This document shows, piece after piece, positions 46,429 through 55,968 of a stretch of DNA of 64,000 bases. Origin of the DNA: Cyprinodon diabolis. Lineage: Eukaryota > Chordata > Actinopteri > Cyprinodontiformes > Cyprinodontidae. The translations under genes and the position numbers were made by a program. The stretch is taken from assembly GCA_030533445.1 (NCBI GenBank), contig CM060065.1, forward strand, positions 3,267,841 through 3,331,840, read 5' to 3'. The notes under the pieces were generated by a model. It was not told where the DNA came from, searched no databases, and was given only the letters and a program-made list of their open reading frames with translations. Positions within the stretch are counted from its first letter, which is position 1. Each line of letters opens with the position of its first letter.

Positions 46429-46824
46429 ACAGTAACCCTTGCTTGCTCCAAACATCAATTCTCTTTTCCTCAGACAGCCACCCCAATTGTCAAAGGGGAG
46501 CAGCTTTGAAGAGCCTGGAAGAAAAGGCTACATGCTAACTATTAAAATACACAATATTCAATAAATATGTTAAAAACCTTGTATACAAATTGTTCTCTAT
46601 GTAGAAATCTATGCTTACAGTACAGTGCTAAATAAAGTGCCCTAGTGGTAAACAAAATGTTTATACATAAAGTGCGAAGGACTCTTTAAAGTGCTACAAG
46701 CTATTTACATAAAATGCTATTTTCATAAAAACAGTCCCAGTAATGATAACTGAAAGAGAAAAATTGTTAATCCTACAGCCCTGATCTTTTTTGGCAATCA
46801 TTGTAATCTTAAAACTAACAATAT

Positions 46825-47503
46825 AAGGAAGTTCTGGTTCTGAATTGGCCCAGAGAAGAGGAGGTGGTTTGGCTTCTGAACAGACCCAGAGAGGAGGAGG
46901 TTCTTGTTCTGAATGGACCCAGAGAGGAAGAAGTTCTGGTTCTGAATGGACCAAGAGTGGAAGTGGTTCTAGTTCTGAACGGACCCAGAGAGGCGCAGCT
47001 GGTTCTGATCACACTTAGAGAGTAGGAGATTCTGGTTCTGGATGGACCCAGAGAGGAAGACGTTTTGGCTCTGAATGGACCCAGAAAGGAGGAGGTTCTG
47101 GTTCTGAGCAAACCCTGAGAGGAAGAGGTTCTGGTTTTGAACGGCCACAGAGAGGAACACATGGTTCTATATGGACCCAGAGAGGAAGTAGTTCTGGCTC
47201 TGAAAGGATCCAGAAAGGAAGTGGTTCTGGTTCTGAACAGACCCAGAGATGAGGAGGTTCTTGTTCTTAATGGACACAGAAAGAAGGAGGTTCTGATTCT
47301 AAACTGACCCAGAGAGTTAAGAGGTGATTCTGAATGGACCCAGAAAGAAGGAAATTCTGGTTCTGAATGGACCTAGAGAGGGAGAGGTTCGGTTTCTGAA
47401 TATACCAAGAGAGGAGGAGATTCTGGTTTTAAATGGACCCAGAGAAAATAAGGTTCTGAACGGACCAAGAGAGGATGAGAATCTGGTTTTGAAAGGACCA
47501 GAG
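46825..47503. repeat. 33-bp minisatellite (gttctgaatggacccagaga)
   Basis: About 20 units of 33 bases, each close to gttctgaatggacccagaga followed by ggaagaagttctg, with strong divergence between units. Thirty-three bases are 11 codons, so both strands stay open and make repeats such as R-T-R-T-S-S-S-L-G-P-F. The array is not a gene. A hAT-like repeat starts at its right end. Confidence 0.93.
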
Positions 47504-47890
47504 CAGTGGCGGATCTAGGGGGTGGCTACTTGGGCTACAGCCCTGGATGGTTCCCCCAGAGCCCCGGATCTCGCTTCTGAGCTGATCTGAGTAAAATGTG
47601 CAGTACTGGAATTCACCAGATGGTGGCAGCATGCGCAGGAAAGCAACCTGTAGCATTCCCGTGCAGAAGAAGTTGTCACAACAAGCTGTTGCTTGACAAA
47701 CTGACGTCCCAGGGATGTGAAGCTCTGACTGACAATAATATAAGTATTGATAACCAAGATAAAGTTATTGAGGAAATAAGAAGCTTTTATGAAAAACTAT
47801 ATACAACCAAATTTTCAGTAAAACATTGTCAAATATTTTTTGAAAAAAATGGGAAAATAGCGGAAAATTGATGGACATTTTAAGCAACTT

Positions 47891-50540
47891 ATGGATGACA
47901 ATCTTAAAATTGAAGAGCTAGATTTAGCAATTACAAAAATGTCGAAAGGAAAATCCCCCGGACTGGATGGCTTAACAGTAGAGTTTTACATCCATTTTTG
48001 GAATGATATTAGTCCACTGCTTTATAATGCCCTGCTTGAACGTATCTCATCTGGTCAGCTGTCCCCTACAATAAAAAAAGGTGTTATAATTCCAAAGCCC
48101 AATAAAGATAGAATGTTATTAGATAATTATAGGCCAATTACACTACTATGCAAAGACTATAAATTGTTAGCTCACATCTACTCTAATAGATTGGATATGG
48201 GATTATCAAAACTAGTGGATAAGAGTCAATCAGCCTTTGTGAAAGGTAGAGTTATACATAACCATATTAGACTAATTATTGACCTGTTAGATTATAGAGA
48301 CTTTATTCCTACAAATAGCTACATATTGTTCTTATACTTTTTAAAGCCTTTGACTCACTTGAACATTCCCTTTTGCTTGAAACTTTACACTTTCTTGGTT
48401 TTGGAAGCAAATTGTGTGGCATAGTTAAAATGCTCTACACTTACATCAGTAGCATGGTCTCTATAAGCACGGGATTAACGCCTGGATTTGGATTTGAGGA
48501 TTTTCGGACAGGGTTGCCCCATTTCCCCAAAGCTTTTCATCTTAGCGACAAAACTGCTAGTTTTGTTAATTAAAAACTCCAATGACATACAAGGTATAAC
48601 TATTTTTGATAGAGAATTTACAATAAGCCAATTTGCAGATGATACCTGTATCTTTCTAAAAGATAAATCAATGATAGATAAAGCCCTAAGTACTATTTCC
48701 ATATTCTCTGTTGCGTCTGGTTTATCTCTTAATATAAAAAAATGTGAACTACTTCCTATTCATACAAGTCCTGATACCTCCGTTGCTTCTATAAAAGTTG
48801 TAACTGAAGTTAAATACCTAGGACTGACAATATCAAAAAACTTAATTAGAAGAGAAGATACAAATATTTCAAATCGTATTTTGGATATGAAAAAAGGCCT
48901 TAGTCGCTGGTTAACAAGAGACCTTACCATATTTGGCAGAACTATTCTGTCCAAAACTGAAGGAGTTTCCAAACTGATTTATCCCTGCCTTTCCTTGTTT
49001 ATATCCTCTAAAAAACATAAGTAAAGCAAACACAATAATATTTCAATTTTTATGAAGGAATAAAACACATTACATAAAAAAATCTCAGTTGGTGAAAGAA
49101 TATAATAAAGGTGGGATTAAAGCTCCAGATATTGAATCAATGGTTGGCAGCTTCAGAATCAACTGGATCAAATCTTATATTGGGACCCGAATTCTATGTG
49201 GTATCTCATTCCAAGATCATTATTTGATAAATTAGGAGGTTTAGACTTTACTCTAAAATGTGACTTTGGGATAAACAGGATTCCAATCAAGCTGTCCAAC
49301 TTCCACAAGCAGATTTTGCATTATTGGAAAATGATTTTCAGCCACAGCTTTTCTCCCCATAGCTCAACTCTATGGAACAATAGAGTAATAACAATTAGTC
49401 GCAAATCTATCTTCAAAAAGGAATGGTTTAACAAAAACATTATGTATGTTACTGATTTATTGGATGATAACAGCGATATTTTAAATTATTCAGATTAAAA
49501 AAAGATATAAAATGTTAAGTGTTCTATAAGAGAATATAACAAACTGTGTAAATCGATTCCACTGCCTTTAATTCAATTGATAAAAAACTCTAGATTATAT
49601 AATAATTACCCACCAATATTGCCCAGTCTGTTGATTTCACAATGCAATTTGCTGGATAAAAATGCAGTTTTTTGAAAGCCAGAAAATGTCATGATTATGA
49701 TAGATTTACGTGGAAGAGAGATATTCCTGTTAACTCAGATACAGTTGATAAAGTATTCTCAGAATTTGTTAAAGGGCCTATTCTACCTAAAGTCAAAGAA
49801 ACACATTTTAAAGTTATAAACAAAATTTATCCTGTGACAGATTTTTTAAGAAAAAGATTTGGTTTTGAGGTGGATCAAGGTTTCTGTCACAAGGCTCAGA
49901 AATTAAGTACTCAAATGCAAGACCTGACACAGTGATTAAAACTCAAAGTTCTTTTAATTCAGTCCAGGGTTGAACAACAAAAAATCCAGCAGAAACAGAA
50001 GTATCAAAAAGCAGAGGCAAAGCAGGTCCAAATCCAAGCAGGGGTCAAAACACAAGAAAGCTAAATCTAACAGGCAAAAAGGCTGGAACGCTAAGCTCAA
50101 AAGACTAAGACGAACTGGCAAAGGGGATCTGCAAGGGTGGGAACTAAATACTAAATCTAATCAGGACTGCCCCCGACAGTTTCTTTTGTAATAATAATAG
50201 TGAAGCCGTTGAACATTTGTTTTATCTCTGTCCTACTACACACTGCTTCTGGAAAGAGTTGAAAGATTGGATTTCTTTGAAAATGAATGATGCCCCCCAT
50301 TTGCACTGAATGATGTCATTTTTTATATGGACCATCTTCCCCAGCCTGTTTCTGATACTATTAATATCCTCCTGCTGTCGGGTAAATATCAGATCCACTG
50401 TGCTAAATGGACAAATGCTAAACCTTCCTTTCATTGGTTTATTAATGACTTGAAAACATTTTTTTCTTCTCTTAAGAAGATAAAAAATGACAAACATGCC
50501 AAAAAAATGAGACTTGATTTCTCCAAACATCTGCTTTTTT
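47891..50540 (+). pseudogene. L1 ORF2 reverse transcriptase and C-terminal part, broken
   Basis: Frames in order are 47891-48424 ('SKGKSPGLDGLTVEFY', 'IPKPNKDRMLLDNYRPITLL', 'SQSAFVKGRVIHNHIRLIID'), 48488-49024 ('QFADDTCIFLKD', 'FSVASGLSLNIKKCEL'), 49196-49498, 49672-49935 and 50170-50540 ('NNNSEAVEHLFYLCPTTHCF'). The catalytic ADD is at about 48630. Frameshifts separate the blocks. No endonuclease remains, because the copy is 5'-truncated. Confidence 0.88.
49892..50180. mobile_element. Insert of ~290 bp inside the L1 copy
   Basis: The L1 C-terminal zinc-ligand motif breaks after 'ggtttctgt' and resumes at 'tttcttttgtaataataata'. The sequence between, rich in 'agcagaaacagaagtatcaa' and lysine/arginine-like codons, does not belong to L1. 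Its family and exact ends are not known. Confidence 0.5.
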
Positions 50541-51256
50541 AGTGGATTCACCTTTTTGTTTCTATTATTTCTATGGCTCTGTCTATGTTTGATTTAAATG
50601 TTTGCTGAGATAAATCCCCTGATAGTTGTTTTACTTCTTTGTGTTTCTTTTATTGTAATTGATCTTTATCTGTTCATGTTCACCCTTCCTATCCTCTCTG
50701 AGAGTATTTTTTCATGTAAATGTTTGCTGACTTAATAAAAAAAAAAAGAAAAGAAAAAAGCTCTGACTGACTTCCAGACGTTCTTTGTTCCGGTGTTGTA
50801 TGAAATTCTGTTCCCCCTCGTGTCGGGAGCGCGCATTGAAGCCAGAGAGGCGGACATGGAGGTTGGGATCATTTTCACGGTGCTTCTGATCGATTTTTCA
50901 CTAAAAACAACTCCTATAATCATGTCAAGGTTGTAACATCCAGTTTTATAAGCAGCTGTTGTTGACAAGATTGTAAAATAAATGAATAAACAGACGAGGT
51001 GCTTTTAAGCTGTTTTGTTGTTTTAAACGCCAAAAAAATCGTCTTTTTCTAACTTCTGTCACTTAAACGCAGGACACAAATTTTAAGAGTTCCTGAAAAG
51101 ATGAGAGAGCAGATTTTCTGGTTGATCCATTTCTAATATAAAATATGAAAGATTACTGGATTTAGGAAATCTATACTACATGATATCACACATAACATTT
51201 TTTGAGAATCTGGAAACAGTTGCTCTTTATTTCCCAAATATATGGGAGGAGGAGAG

Positions 51257-51471
51257 TGTCGTGTCTCCTTATTTTTAAGAGAAAATAATCAGCGCGGACC
51301 CACTGTGTCTTGACGTTATTCCAACTTTATTGAACAACCAACTTCCCCCGACGTAAGACGTACCACACCCCCGTGGTCCCACACCCCACACTCCTATTGG
51401 TCTACAGTACTCCCTGTACGTAACCTGCGTAAAACATTAACCCTTCATGCACTGTATTCAGATACACCACA
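51257..51471 (-). repeat. 3' LTR of the young Gypsy element
   Basis: 215 bases, identical to the other LTR except at 51319. It contains 'aactttattgaacaacc', which on the minus strand gives a TTCAATAAAG polyadenylation signal. The short length is typical of many fish Gypsy elements. Confidence 0.95.
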
Positions 51472-51682
51472 TCTCCCCTCGTGTATTTTTTTTTTATTTT
51501 TTTTTTTTTTACAGTCCATCCTCTAAACCTGTGGAAGAAAGCAAGGTTAAACAAAACCTGTTAAACAAACGCTTCTGATTCTCTGGCTATATCTGTCTTA
51601 ACTCCTTACATTCTATTTCCCAAATACAACATTTCGTCCCCATTATGAACATTAACATCAACTCTTTTTTTTTTTCTCTTGC

Positions 51683-52636
51683 TCATAAGTTCAGTCTAGT
51701 GGGCTGTTTAATCACCCTTCCAGACCTGGTTCTGGGAGTAGAATCTCCCGGGGAAGGCACTGGAGTCCCCAAAGCCGGTGGTGCATGATCCTGCTCTAGG
51801 ACCGACAGCGGCTCCTGTTGCTGCTGTCCACCCTCATCCTGTGCTGGCGACTGGAGTGGTATAAGATGCAGGCGGTTTCGTCTTACTTCCCCATGCGGTG
51901 CATCCACAAGGTAAGACCTCGACGAAGTGTGTCTCTGGGTTACTGTCCCCGATGTTTTTGAGTCAGTTATCCACACCTCCTGACCTGGTGACAGGTTACT
52001 GAGTGGCTTCGCACGATGACGCCTGTTGAAGTTAGCAGCATCTGTCATCCTCTTCTCCCTTTCCTTCTGAAACAGCAAGCTGCGGTCCGGCAGCGCTGGT
52101 TGTAGCTCAGCTGGATGTGTCGGCACCGTGGTGCGAAGACGTCGACCCATGAGCAACTGTGCCGGGCTGTATCCATTTTGAAGAGGAGTGGCTCTATATG
52201 CAAGAAGAGCCATGTACGGGTCGGCTGCTTTCTTCAGAAGATTTTTCATGGTCTGTACAGCTCGCTCAGCCTCACCATTGCTACGCGGGAATTTAGGGCT
52301 ACTGGTAAGGTGCTTGAACCCATAAGCTGTGGCGAAGGAAGCGAACGCCTGACCGGAAAATTGAGGCCCATTGTCAGACATGAGACTCTCTGGGATGCCG
52401 TGTCTGGCAAACATTGATTTGAGATGGTTAATCACATCCTTGGATTTTGTGTGTGTCAGCAGGGCGAGTTCGACATATCTGGAGAAGTAGTCAACAACGA
52501 GGAGATAGATCTTCCCCCCTAACTCAAAGAGATCGGCCCCCAGCTTTTGCCACGGGCGCTCAGGGCAGTCTGACGGCATGAGCGGCTCATTGTGATTACG
52601 GCGCTCTTGCAGACACGTTCTACATATGAGCACCAT
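51683..52636 (-). CDS. pol: Pol of the young Gypsy element, part 2: integrase core
   Basis: It is in the same frame as the part above and three codons beyond its stop. The second half of the HHCC zinc domain is 'CRTCLQ' near the start. The integrase core has D35 ('GADLFELGG'), D88 ('SDNGPQF') and E124 ('NGEAERAV'), which is the D,D-35-E spacing. A C-terminal basic region with 'LSNLSPGQEVWI' and 'RRNRLHLIPL' follows. I see no chromodomain. The protein would insert the cDNA copy into the genome. On its own it lacks the first half of the zinc-binding domain. Confidence 0.88.
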   Translation of the reverse strand: MVLICRTCLQERRNHNEPLMPSDCPERPWQKLGADLFELGGKIYLLVVDYFSRYVELALLTHTKSKDVINHLKSMFARHGIPESLMSDNGPQFSGQAFASFATAYGFKHLTSSPKFPRSNGEAERAVQTMKNLLKKAADPYMALLAYRATPLQNGYSPAQLLMGRRLRTTVPTHPAELQPALPDRSLLFQKEREKRMTDAANFNRRHRAKPLSNLSPGQEVWITDSKTSGTVTQRHTSSRSYLVDAPHGEVRRNRLHLIPLQSPAQDEGGQQQQEPLSVLEQDHAPPALGTPVPSPGDSTPRTRSGRVIKQPTRLNL

Positions 52637-52645
52637 CTCCGTGAT

Positions 52646-54904
52646 TTATTGTCCGAGTCCAGGCCACCACACGGTTTGACGGGCACGTGCTTTGCACTTC
52701 ACAACCCCTCGATGACCCTCATGCAGCCTGTCCAGCACGTCGTTCCGCATTGCTGATGGAATGACCAGACGCGTGTCCTTCAGCAACAATCCATCTTGTA
52801 CAGTGAGTGTGGCTTGTTCAGGCCAAAAGTGTTTTAGGAGCGGTTCCTGCTTTGCGTGCTCTGGCCATCCCTCTGCACACATTTTCATGACACGGGAGCA
52901 CACACTGTCAGCCTCTAGCTGTGCCTTGAGTGTGTCCGTGAATGTGGGACTGACAGGCAGATTGCTGACAATGCAGTCCACGTAAATGTTCGTGCTCTCC
53001 ATCAGTTCAGTGTCATCTGCGGTCATCTGTTCCTGATTTGGTGACCGTGACAACGTGTCGGCCGTCCAGAGCGATTTCCCCGGAACATGCACAATGTCAT
53101 AAGAGTAGCGCATAAGTCTCATTCGAAAGCGCTGTATCCTTGGTGGCAACAGGTCGAGCGCTTGTGCGCCCAGTAAGGAAAGGAGTGGTTTATGGTCAGT
53201 CTCTAGACAGAAGTGCTTTCCTAACAGGAAGTCCCGGAAGTGCTCACATGCCCAGGTTAGACCCAAGGCCTCCTTTTCGACCTGCGCGTAGCGTTGCTCT
53301 GTGGGTGAAAGTGAGCGGGATGCGTAAGCCACCGGCCTCCACTCACTGTCCCATTTCTGGAGGAGCACACCCCCCAGTCCATACGATGAGGCGTCTGCCG
53401 ATACTTTGGTGTCCAGGCTCGTGTCATACATGGCCAGAACCGGTGGAGAGGTCAGTGCCTCTTTCAGCACCCTGAAAGCCGCCGCCTGGTCCACACCCCA
53501 CAGCCAACAGTTTTTCTTTGAGAGGAGGTCCCAGAGAGCTTTGTCTTTCTCTGCCAGTTGGGGTATGAATTTCCCCACCTGGTTTACCATTCCCAGGAAG
53601 CTCCTCAACTCGCTCACGTTCGTAGGCTCTTTCATGTCCCTGATAGCCTTTATCTTCTCTGGATCAGGCCTGATACCTGACGCGGTGATGACATGCCCGA
53701 GGAAGACCACCTCGCTCTTGGAGAGCTCGCACTTTTCTGTATTTAAAGTTACCCCTGCTTGTTCGAGCTTTCTCAGTAGGGCATGTAGACGAACGTCATG
53801 TTGATCTTGGTCTTTTCCACACACCAGCAGGTCATCGATGTGGCAAACTACTCCATCCAATCCGTCTATGACCTCAGCCATAACACGCTGGAAGTGCTCA
53901 GGTGCAGAGTTAATCCCAAACGGAAGACGCTGGAAATGGTACCGTCCAAAAGGTGTTATAAATGTTGTGAGCTTCGCTGACTCCTCTGCTAAGGGAATCT
54001 GCCAGAAACCCATGTTCGCGTCTAGCTTACTGAAGACCCTAGCTCCTGCTAGCATCCCTAGACTCTGTTCGACTGCTGGTAGGACGTACTTCTCTCGGCA
54101 CACATACTGGTTCAAACTTGTGAAATCCACACACAGGCGTAGTCGCTGGCTGTTCTTCTTTGGGACGACAACGATGCCGGCGCACCAATCTGTAGGCTCT
54201 TCAACGCGCTTAATGACCCCCATCTCTTCCATTCGCTGGAGCTCCTCTTTCACCTTTCCCATCAGTGGCAGAGGGATTCTCCGTGGTGTCTTTAGAGAAA
54301 ATGGTACAGCGTTAGGCTTGAGCTTGATGTGGTAAGGTCGTTGAATGTCGCCTAGACCCTTGCAACGTTTTGGGTAGGTTGTCTTTAAAGAGTCCATAGT
54401 GACACTGTCGACTCTAATAAGTAAGTCCAGGGCAATAATGGCGGGTAATCCAAGCAAAGGTGTTCCCAGGTTTTTAACCACATAAACCTTCTCCTCCCTC
54501 TGCTTAGCTTTATGTTTTAGCTGCAGCTTTGTATAGCCCATTACCTCTAACTGTGTCTTTCCTGGACCCAGCAAAGGTTTCTCTGGCTCATGGAGAACAG
54601 GCTTTTGTGTCCCTGTGTACAAGTCTTTCAGATCATTTTCAGAAATCGCAGTTACATCTGCGCCAGTGTCAATTTTGAACTTCAGCCGTTTTCCTTTTAT
54701 CAAGACATCCACCTCCCATTTATTATTTTTGCATGTCGCAGAACCTAGGAAGAAACTTTTCCCATCTTCTTCCTCGATGCACGCTACTACAGCCTTGTTT
54801 CTGCAGACGCGCTGATAGTGGCCTTTTTTTCCGCAGCCCCGACATTTTGCTTCTTGGCGGGACATTCCGCTCTGGTGTGAGAAGGACCTCCGCATTTGAA
54901 ACAC
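52646..54904 (-). CDS. pol: Pol of the young Gypsy element, part 1: protease, RT, RNase H, start of integrase
   Basis: A 752-codon frame. A zinc knuckle (C21, C24, H29, C34) is followed by an aspartic protease with DTGAD at 79-83. The reverse transcriptase spans about 190-370, with 'KLDANMGFWQIPL' and catalytic 'HIDDLL' at 355-360, where His takes the place of the usual Tyr/Phe. RNase H lies at about 480-610 ('SADASSYGLGGVLLQ', 'ETDHKPLL'). The last residues are the first half of the integrase HHCC zinc domain ('HEGHRGVVKC', 'WWPG'). The frame ends at a TAA at 52646-52648, directly before the second half of that domain, so this stop appears to be a lesion. Confidence 0.9.
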   Translation of the reverse strand: MFQMRRSFSHQSGMSRQEAKCRGCGKKGHYQRVCRNKAVVACIEEEDGKSFFLGSATCKNNKWEVDVLIKGKRLKFKIDTGADVTAISENDLKDLYTGTQKPVLHEPEKPLLGPGKTQLEVMGYTKLQLKHKAKQREEKVYVVKNLGTPLLGLPAIIALDLLIRVDSVTMDSLKTTYPKRCKGLGDIQRPYHIKLKPNAVPFSLKTPRRIPLPLMGKVKEELQRMEEMGVIKRVEEPTDWCAGIVVVPKKNSQRLRLCVDFTSLNQYVCREKYVLPAVEQSLGMLAGARVFSKLDANMGFWQIPLAEESAKLTTFITPFGRYHFQRLPFGINSAPEHFQRVMAEVIDGLDGVVCHIDDLLVCGKDQDQHDVRLHALLRKLEQAGVTLNTEKCELSKSEVVFLGHVITASGIRPDPEKIKAIRDMKEPTNVSELRSFLGMVNQVGKFIPQLAEKDKALWDLLSKKNCWLWGVDQAAAFRVLKEALTSPPVLAMYDTSLDTKVSADASSYGLGGVLLQKWDSEWRPVAYASRSLSPTEQRYAQVEKEALGLTWACEHFRDFLLGKHFCLETDHKPLLSLLGAQALDLLPPRIQRFRMRLMRYSYDIVHVPGKSLWTADTLSRSPNQEQMTADDTELMESTNIYVDCIVSNLPVSPTFTDTLKAQLEADSVCSRVMKMCAEGWPEHAKQEPLLKHFWPEQATLTVQDGLLLKDTRLVIPSAMRNDVLDRLHEGHRGVVKCKARARQTVWWPGLGQ

Positions 54905-55668
54905 CGGACGCTATGCTGCATGTCCTTGTCTCTGCCTTGCGAGCGTTGGCGTGCACGTGCGCCACTGCTTTTCGAGTTTACATACTTCTGTCCTTTCTTC
55001 ATCAGTCTGTCTATGGAGCTGCCCTCCATCTGCATCACGCTGCTAGCGTCACTACTAAGTGTGCTCTGTTGCTTTTTTACTTCTTCCGACTGTCTAGCCA
55101 TATCTATGGCTTTTTGCAGAGTCAGATTCCCCTCCATCTGCAGTCGTTCGGAAAGCCTGGTGTCTGCAAGCCCCACTACGATCCTATCCCGTATGAGTTC
55201 ATCATGCAAGTCTCCGTATTTACAGTGTTCTGCTAGAGCATGCAGAGCGGTAACAAATGCTTCGACAGTCTCATTTGGCTCTTGTTTTCGCATATTGAAG
55301 CATGCGCGTTCAAACACAATGTTCTTTTTCACAACAAAGAAATCCCCGAATCCATTCTTTACCTTGTCGTACTCTTTCTTGTCAGCATCACTTAGCTTTA
55401 GTCCTCTCAATACATCGTCGGCTTCATCCCCCATACAATATATCAGAGTGTTAATCTGTTGCTCCTCGGAGTTCGTGGCCAAGTTGCTTGCTTGCCGAAA
55501 TCTCTCAAACCTCCGGATCCATTTTGTCCACTCGAGCGGTTTGTTGAAATCGAAGGGCTCCGGTGGCTGGATGCTAAATGTAGCAGTCGGTGCGTTAGCC
55601 GCCATGCTCGCTTCCCTCTGCTGCACGTCAACGTTTTCCTCACGTTGTTCGTTCATAACATCCACCAA
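54787..55668 (-). CDS. gag: Gag of the young Gypsy element
   Basis: The 293-residue frame forms the particle protein. The central part ('EPFDFNKPLEWTKWIRRFER', 'LIYCMGDEADDVL', 'NEQREENV' at the start) matches the retrotransposon-type capsid domain of Gypsy Gag. A CCHC zinc knuckle (C256, C259, H264, C269) binds RNA. No stop occurs within the frame. It overlaps pol by 118 bases, and pol lies in the -1 frame relative to it. A second knuckle, which in related elements directly follows the first, is found in the pol frame instead. Confidence 0.9.
   Translation of the reverse strand: MVDVMNEQREENVDVQQREASMAANAPTATFSIQPPEPFDFNKPLEWTKWIRRFERFRQASNLATNSEEQQINTLIYCMGDEADDVLRGLKLSDADKKEYDKVKNGFGDFFVVKKNIVFERACFNMRKQEPNETVEAFVTALHALAEHCKYGDLHDELIRDRIVVGLADTRLSERLQMEGNLTLQKAIDMARQSEEVKKQQSTLSSDASSVMQMEGSSIDRLMKKGQKYVNSKSSGARARQRSQGRDKDMQHSVRCFKCGGPSHTRAECPAKKQNVGAAEKKATISASAETRL
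54823..54829 (-). other. A-AAA-AAG heptamer in the gag-pol overlap
   Basis: On the minus strand, bases 54829-54823 read A AAA AAG in the Gag frame, which fits the X XXY YYZ pattern for -1 ribosomal frameshifting. The pol frame is exactly -1. However, the site falls after the first two cysteines of the second zinc knuckle, so shifting there would lose those ligands. It may therefore be a coincidence. Confidence 0.35.
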
Positions 55669-55753
55669 AGTCTCCCCTTCCGTCTCTGCCGCCGCGGACC
55701 AGGTTCACATTCAGTTTTTCTTTCCCGTCATAAACACAGCACTTCTGACACCA

Positions 55754-55968
55754 TGTCGTGTCTCCTTATTTTTAAGAGAAAATAATCAGCGCGGACCCAC
55801 TGTGTCTTGACGTTACTCCAACTTTATTGAACAACCAACTTCCCCCGACGTAAGACGTACCACACCCCCGTGGTCCCACACCCCACACTCCTATTGGTCT
55901 ACAGTACTCCCTGTACGTAACCTGCGTAAAACATTAACCCTTCATGCACTGTATTCAGATACACCACA
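55754..55968 (-). repeat. 5' LTR of the young Gypsy element
   Basis: The partner of the LTR at 51257-51471, one substitution apart. The promoter and start of transcription would lie here, reading towards lower coordinates. Confidence 0.95.

Larger units (their letters stand above)
31332..46739 (-). mobile_element. Degenerate Gypsy-type LTR retrotransposon, host of six further inserts
   Basis: Two ~740-base LTRs of the same sequence lie at 31332-39814 and 42416-46739, each broken by inserts. Read on the minus strand they begin TGGGACT and end TTACA, so they have TG...CA ends. The flanks are ATAAT (31327-31331) and GTAAT (46740-46744) on the plus strand, a 5-bp target duplication with one change. 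Between them only ~1.85 kb of own internal sequence remains, with reverse transcriptase fragments on the minus strand. Next to the 5' LTR, 'gctgtcagaagtgggatct' may be the primer-binding site. The LTRs differ by many changes, so the insertion is old. Confidence 0.85.
42416..46739 (-). repeat. 5' LTR of the degenerate Gypsy element, split by three inserts
   Basis: LTR segments are 42416-42681, 45091-45262, 45867-45926 and about 46429-46739. They match, in order, the uninterrupted parts of the other LTR. The gaps hold the L2 LINE, the solo LTR and an unassigned insert. Strings that prove identity include 'caaacaccatagaaatcc', 'catggtctctcccagaacct', 'acaacacttcttttgca' and 'cagtaacccttgcttgct'. 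Confidence 0.85.
47734..50757 (+). mobile_element. L1 (Tx1/Swimmer-like) LINE, 5'-truncated, 14-bp TSD
   Basis: The duplication AAGCTCTGACTGAC is at 47720-47733 and 50758-50771. The 3' end has 'cttaataaaaaaaaaaa' at about 50731, a poly-A tail. The body is 3.0 kb with RT and C-terminal regions. About 290 bases near 49892-50180 interrupt the C-terminal C-x-x-C...H motif and are foreign. Confidence 0.92.
51257..55968 (-). mobile_element. Young Gypsy (Ty3-like) LTR retrotransposon, nearly complete (4712 bp)
   Basis: Two 215-base LTRs (51257-51471 and 55754-55968) start TGTCG and end CCACA on the plus strand, with GAGAG on both sides (51252-51256, 55969-55973) as 5-bp TSD. The LTRs differ at one base only (51319 T against 55816 C). 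Next to the 5' LTR on the minus strand, 'tggtgtcagaagtgc' is a primer-binding site that fits a tRNA-Leu-type primer (from memory). The polypurine tract 'gaggggaga' lies at the inner edge of the 3' LTR. Gag and pol remain nearly uninterrupted. The element sits inside hAT-like copy A. Confidence 0.95.

Noticed and set aside
46694..47518. Open frames with R-T-R-T-S-S-S repeats
   Set aside because: Produced by the 33-bp minisatellite, with no start or domain.
54823..54829. A AAA AAG as a confirmed programmed frameshift site
   Set aside because: It has the right sequence and direction, but lies within the second zinc knuckle so that shifting there would lose two cysteines. I kept it only as a possibility.
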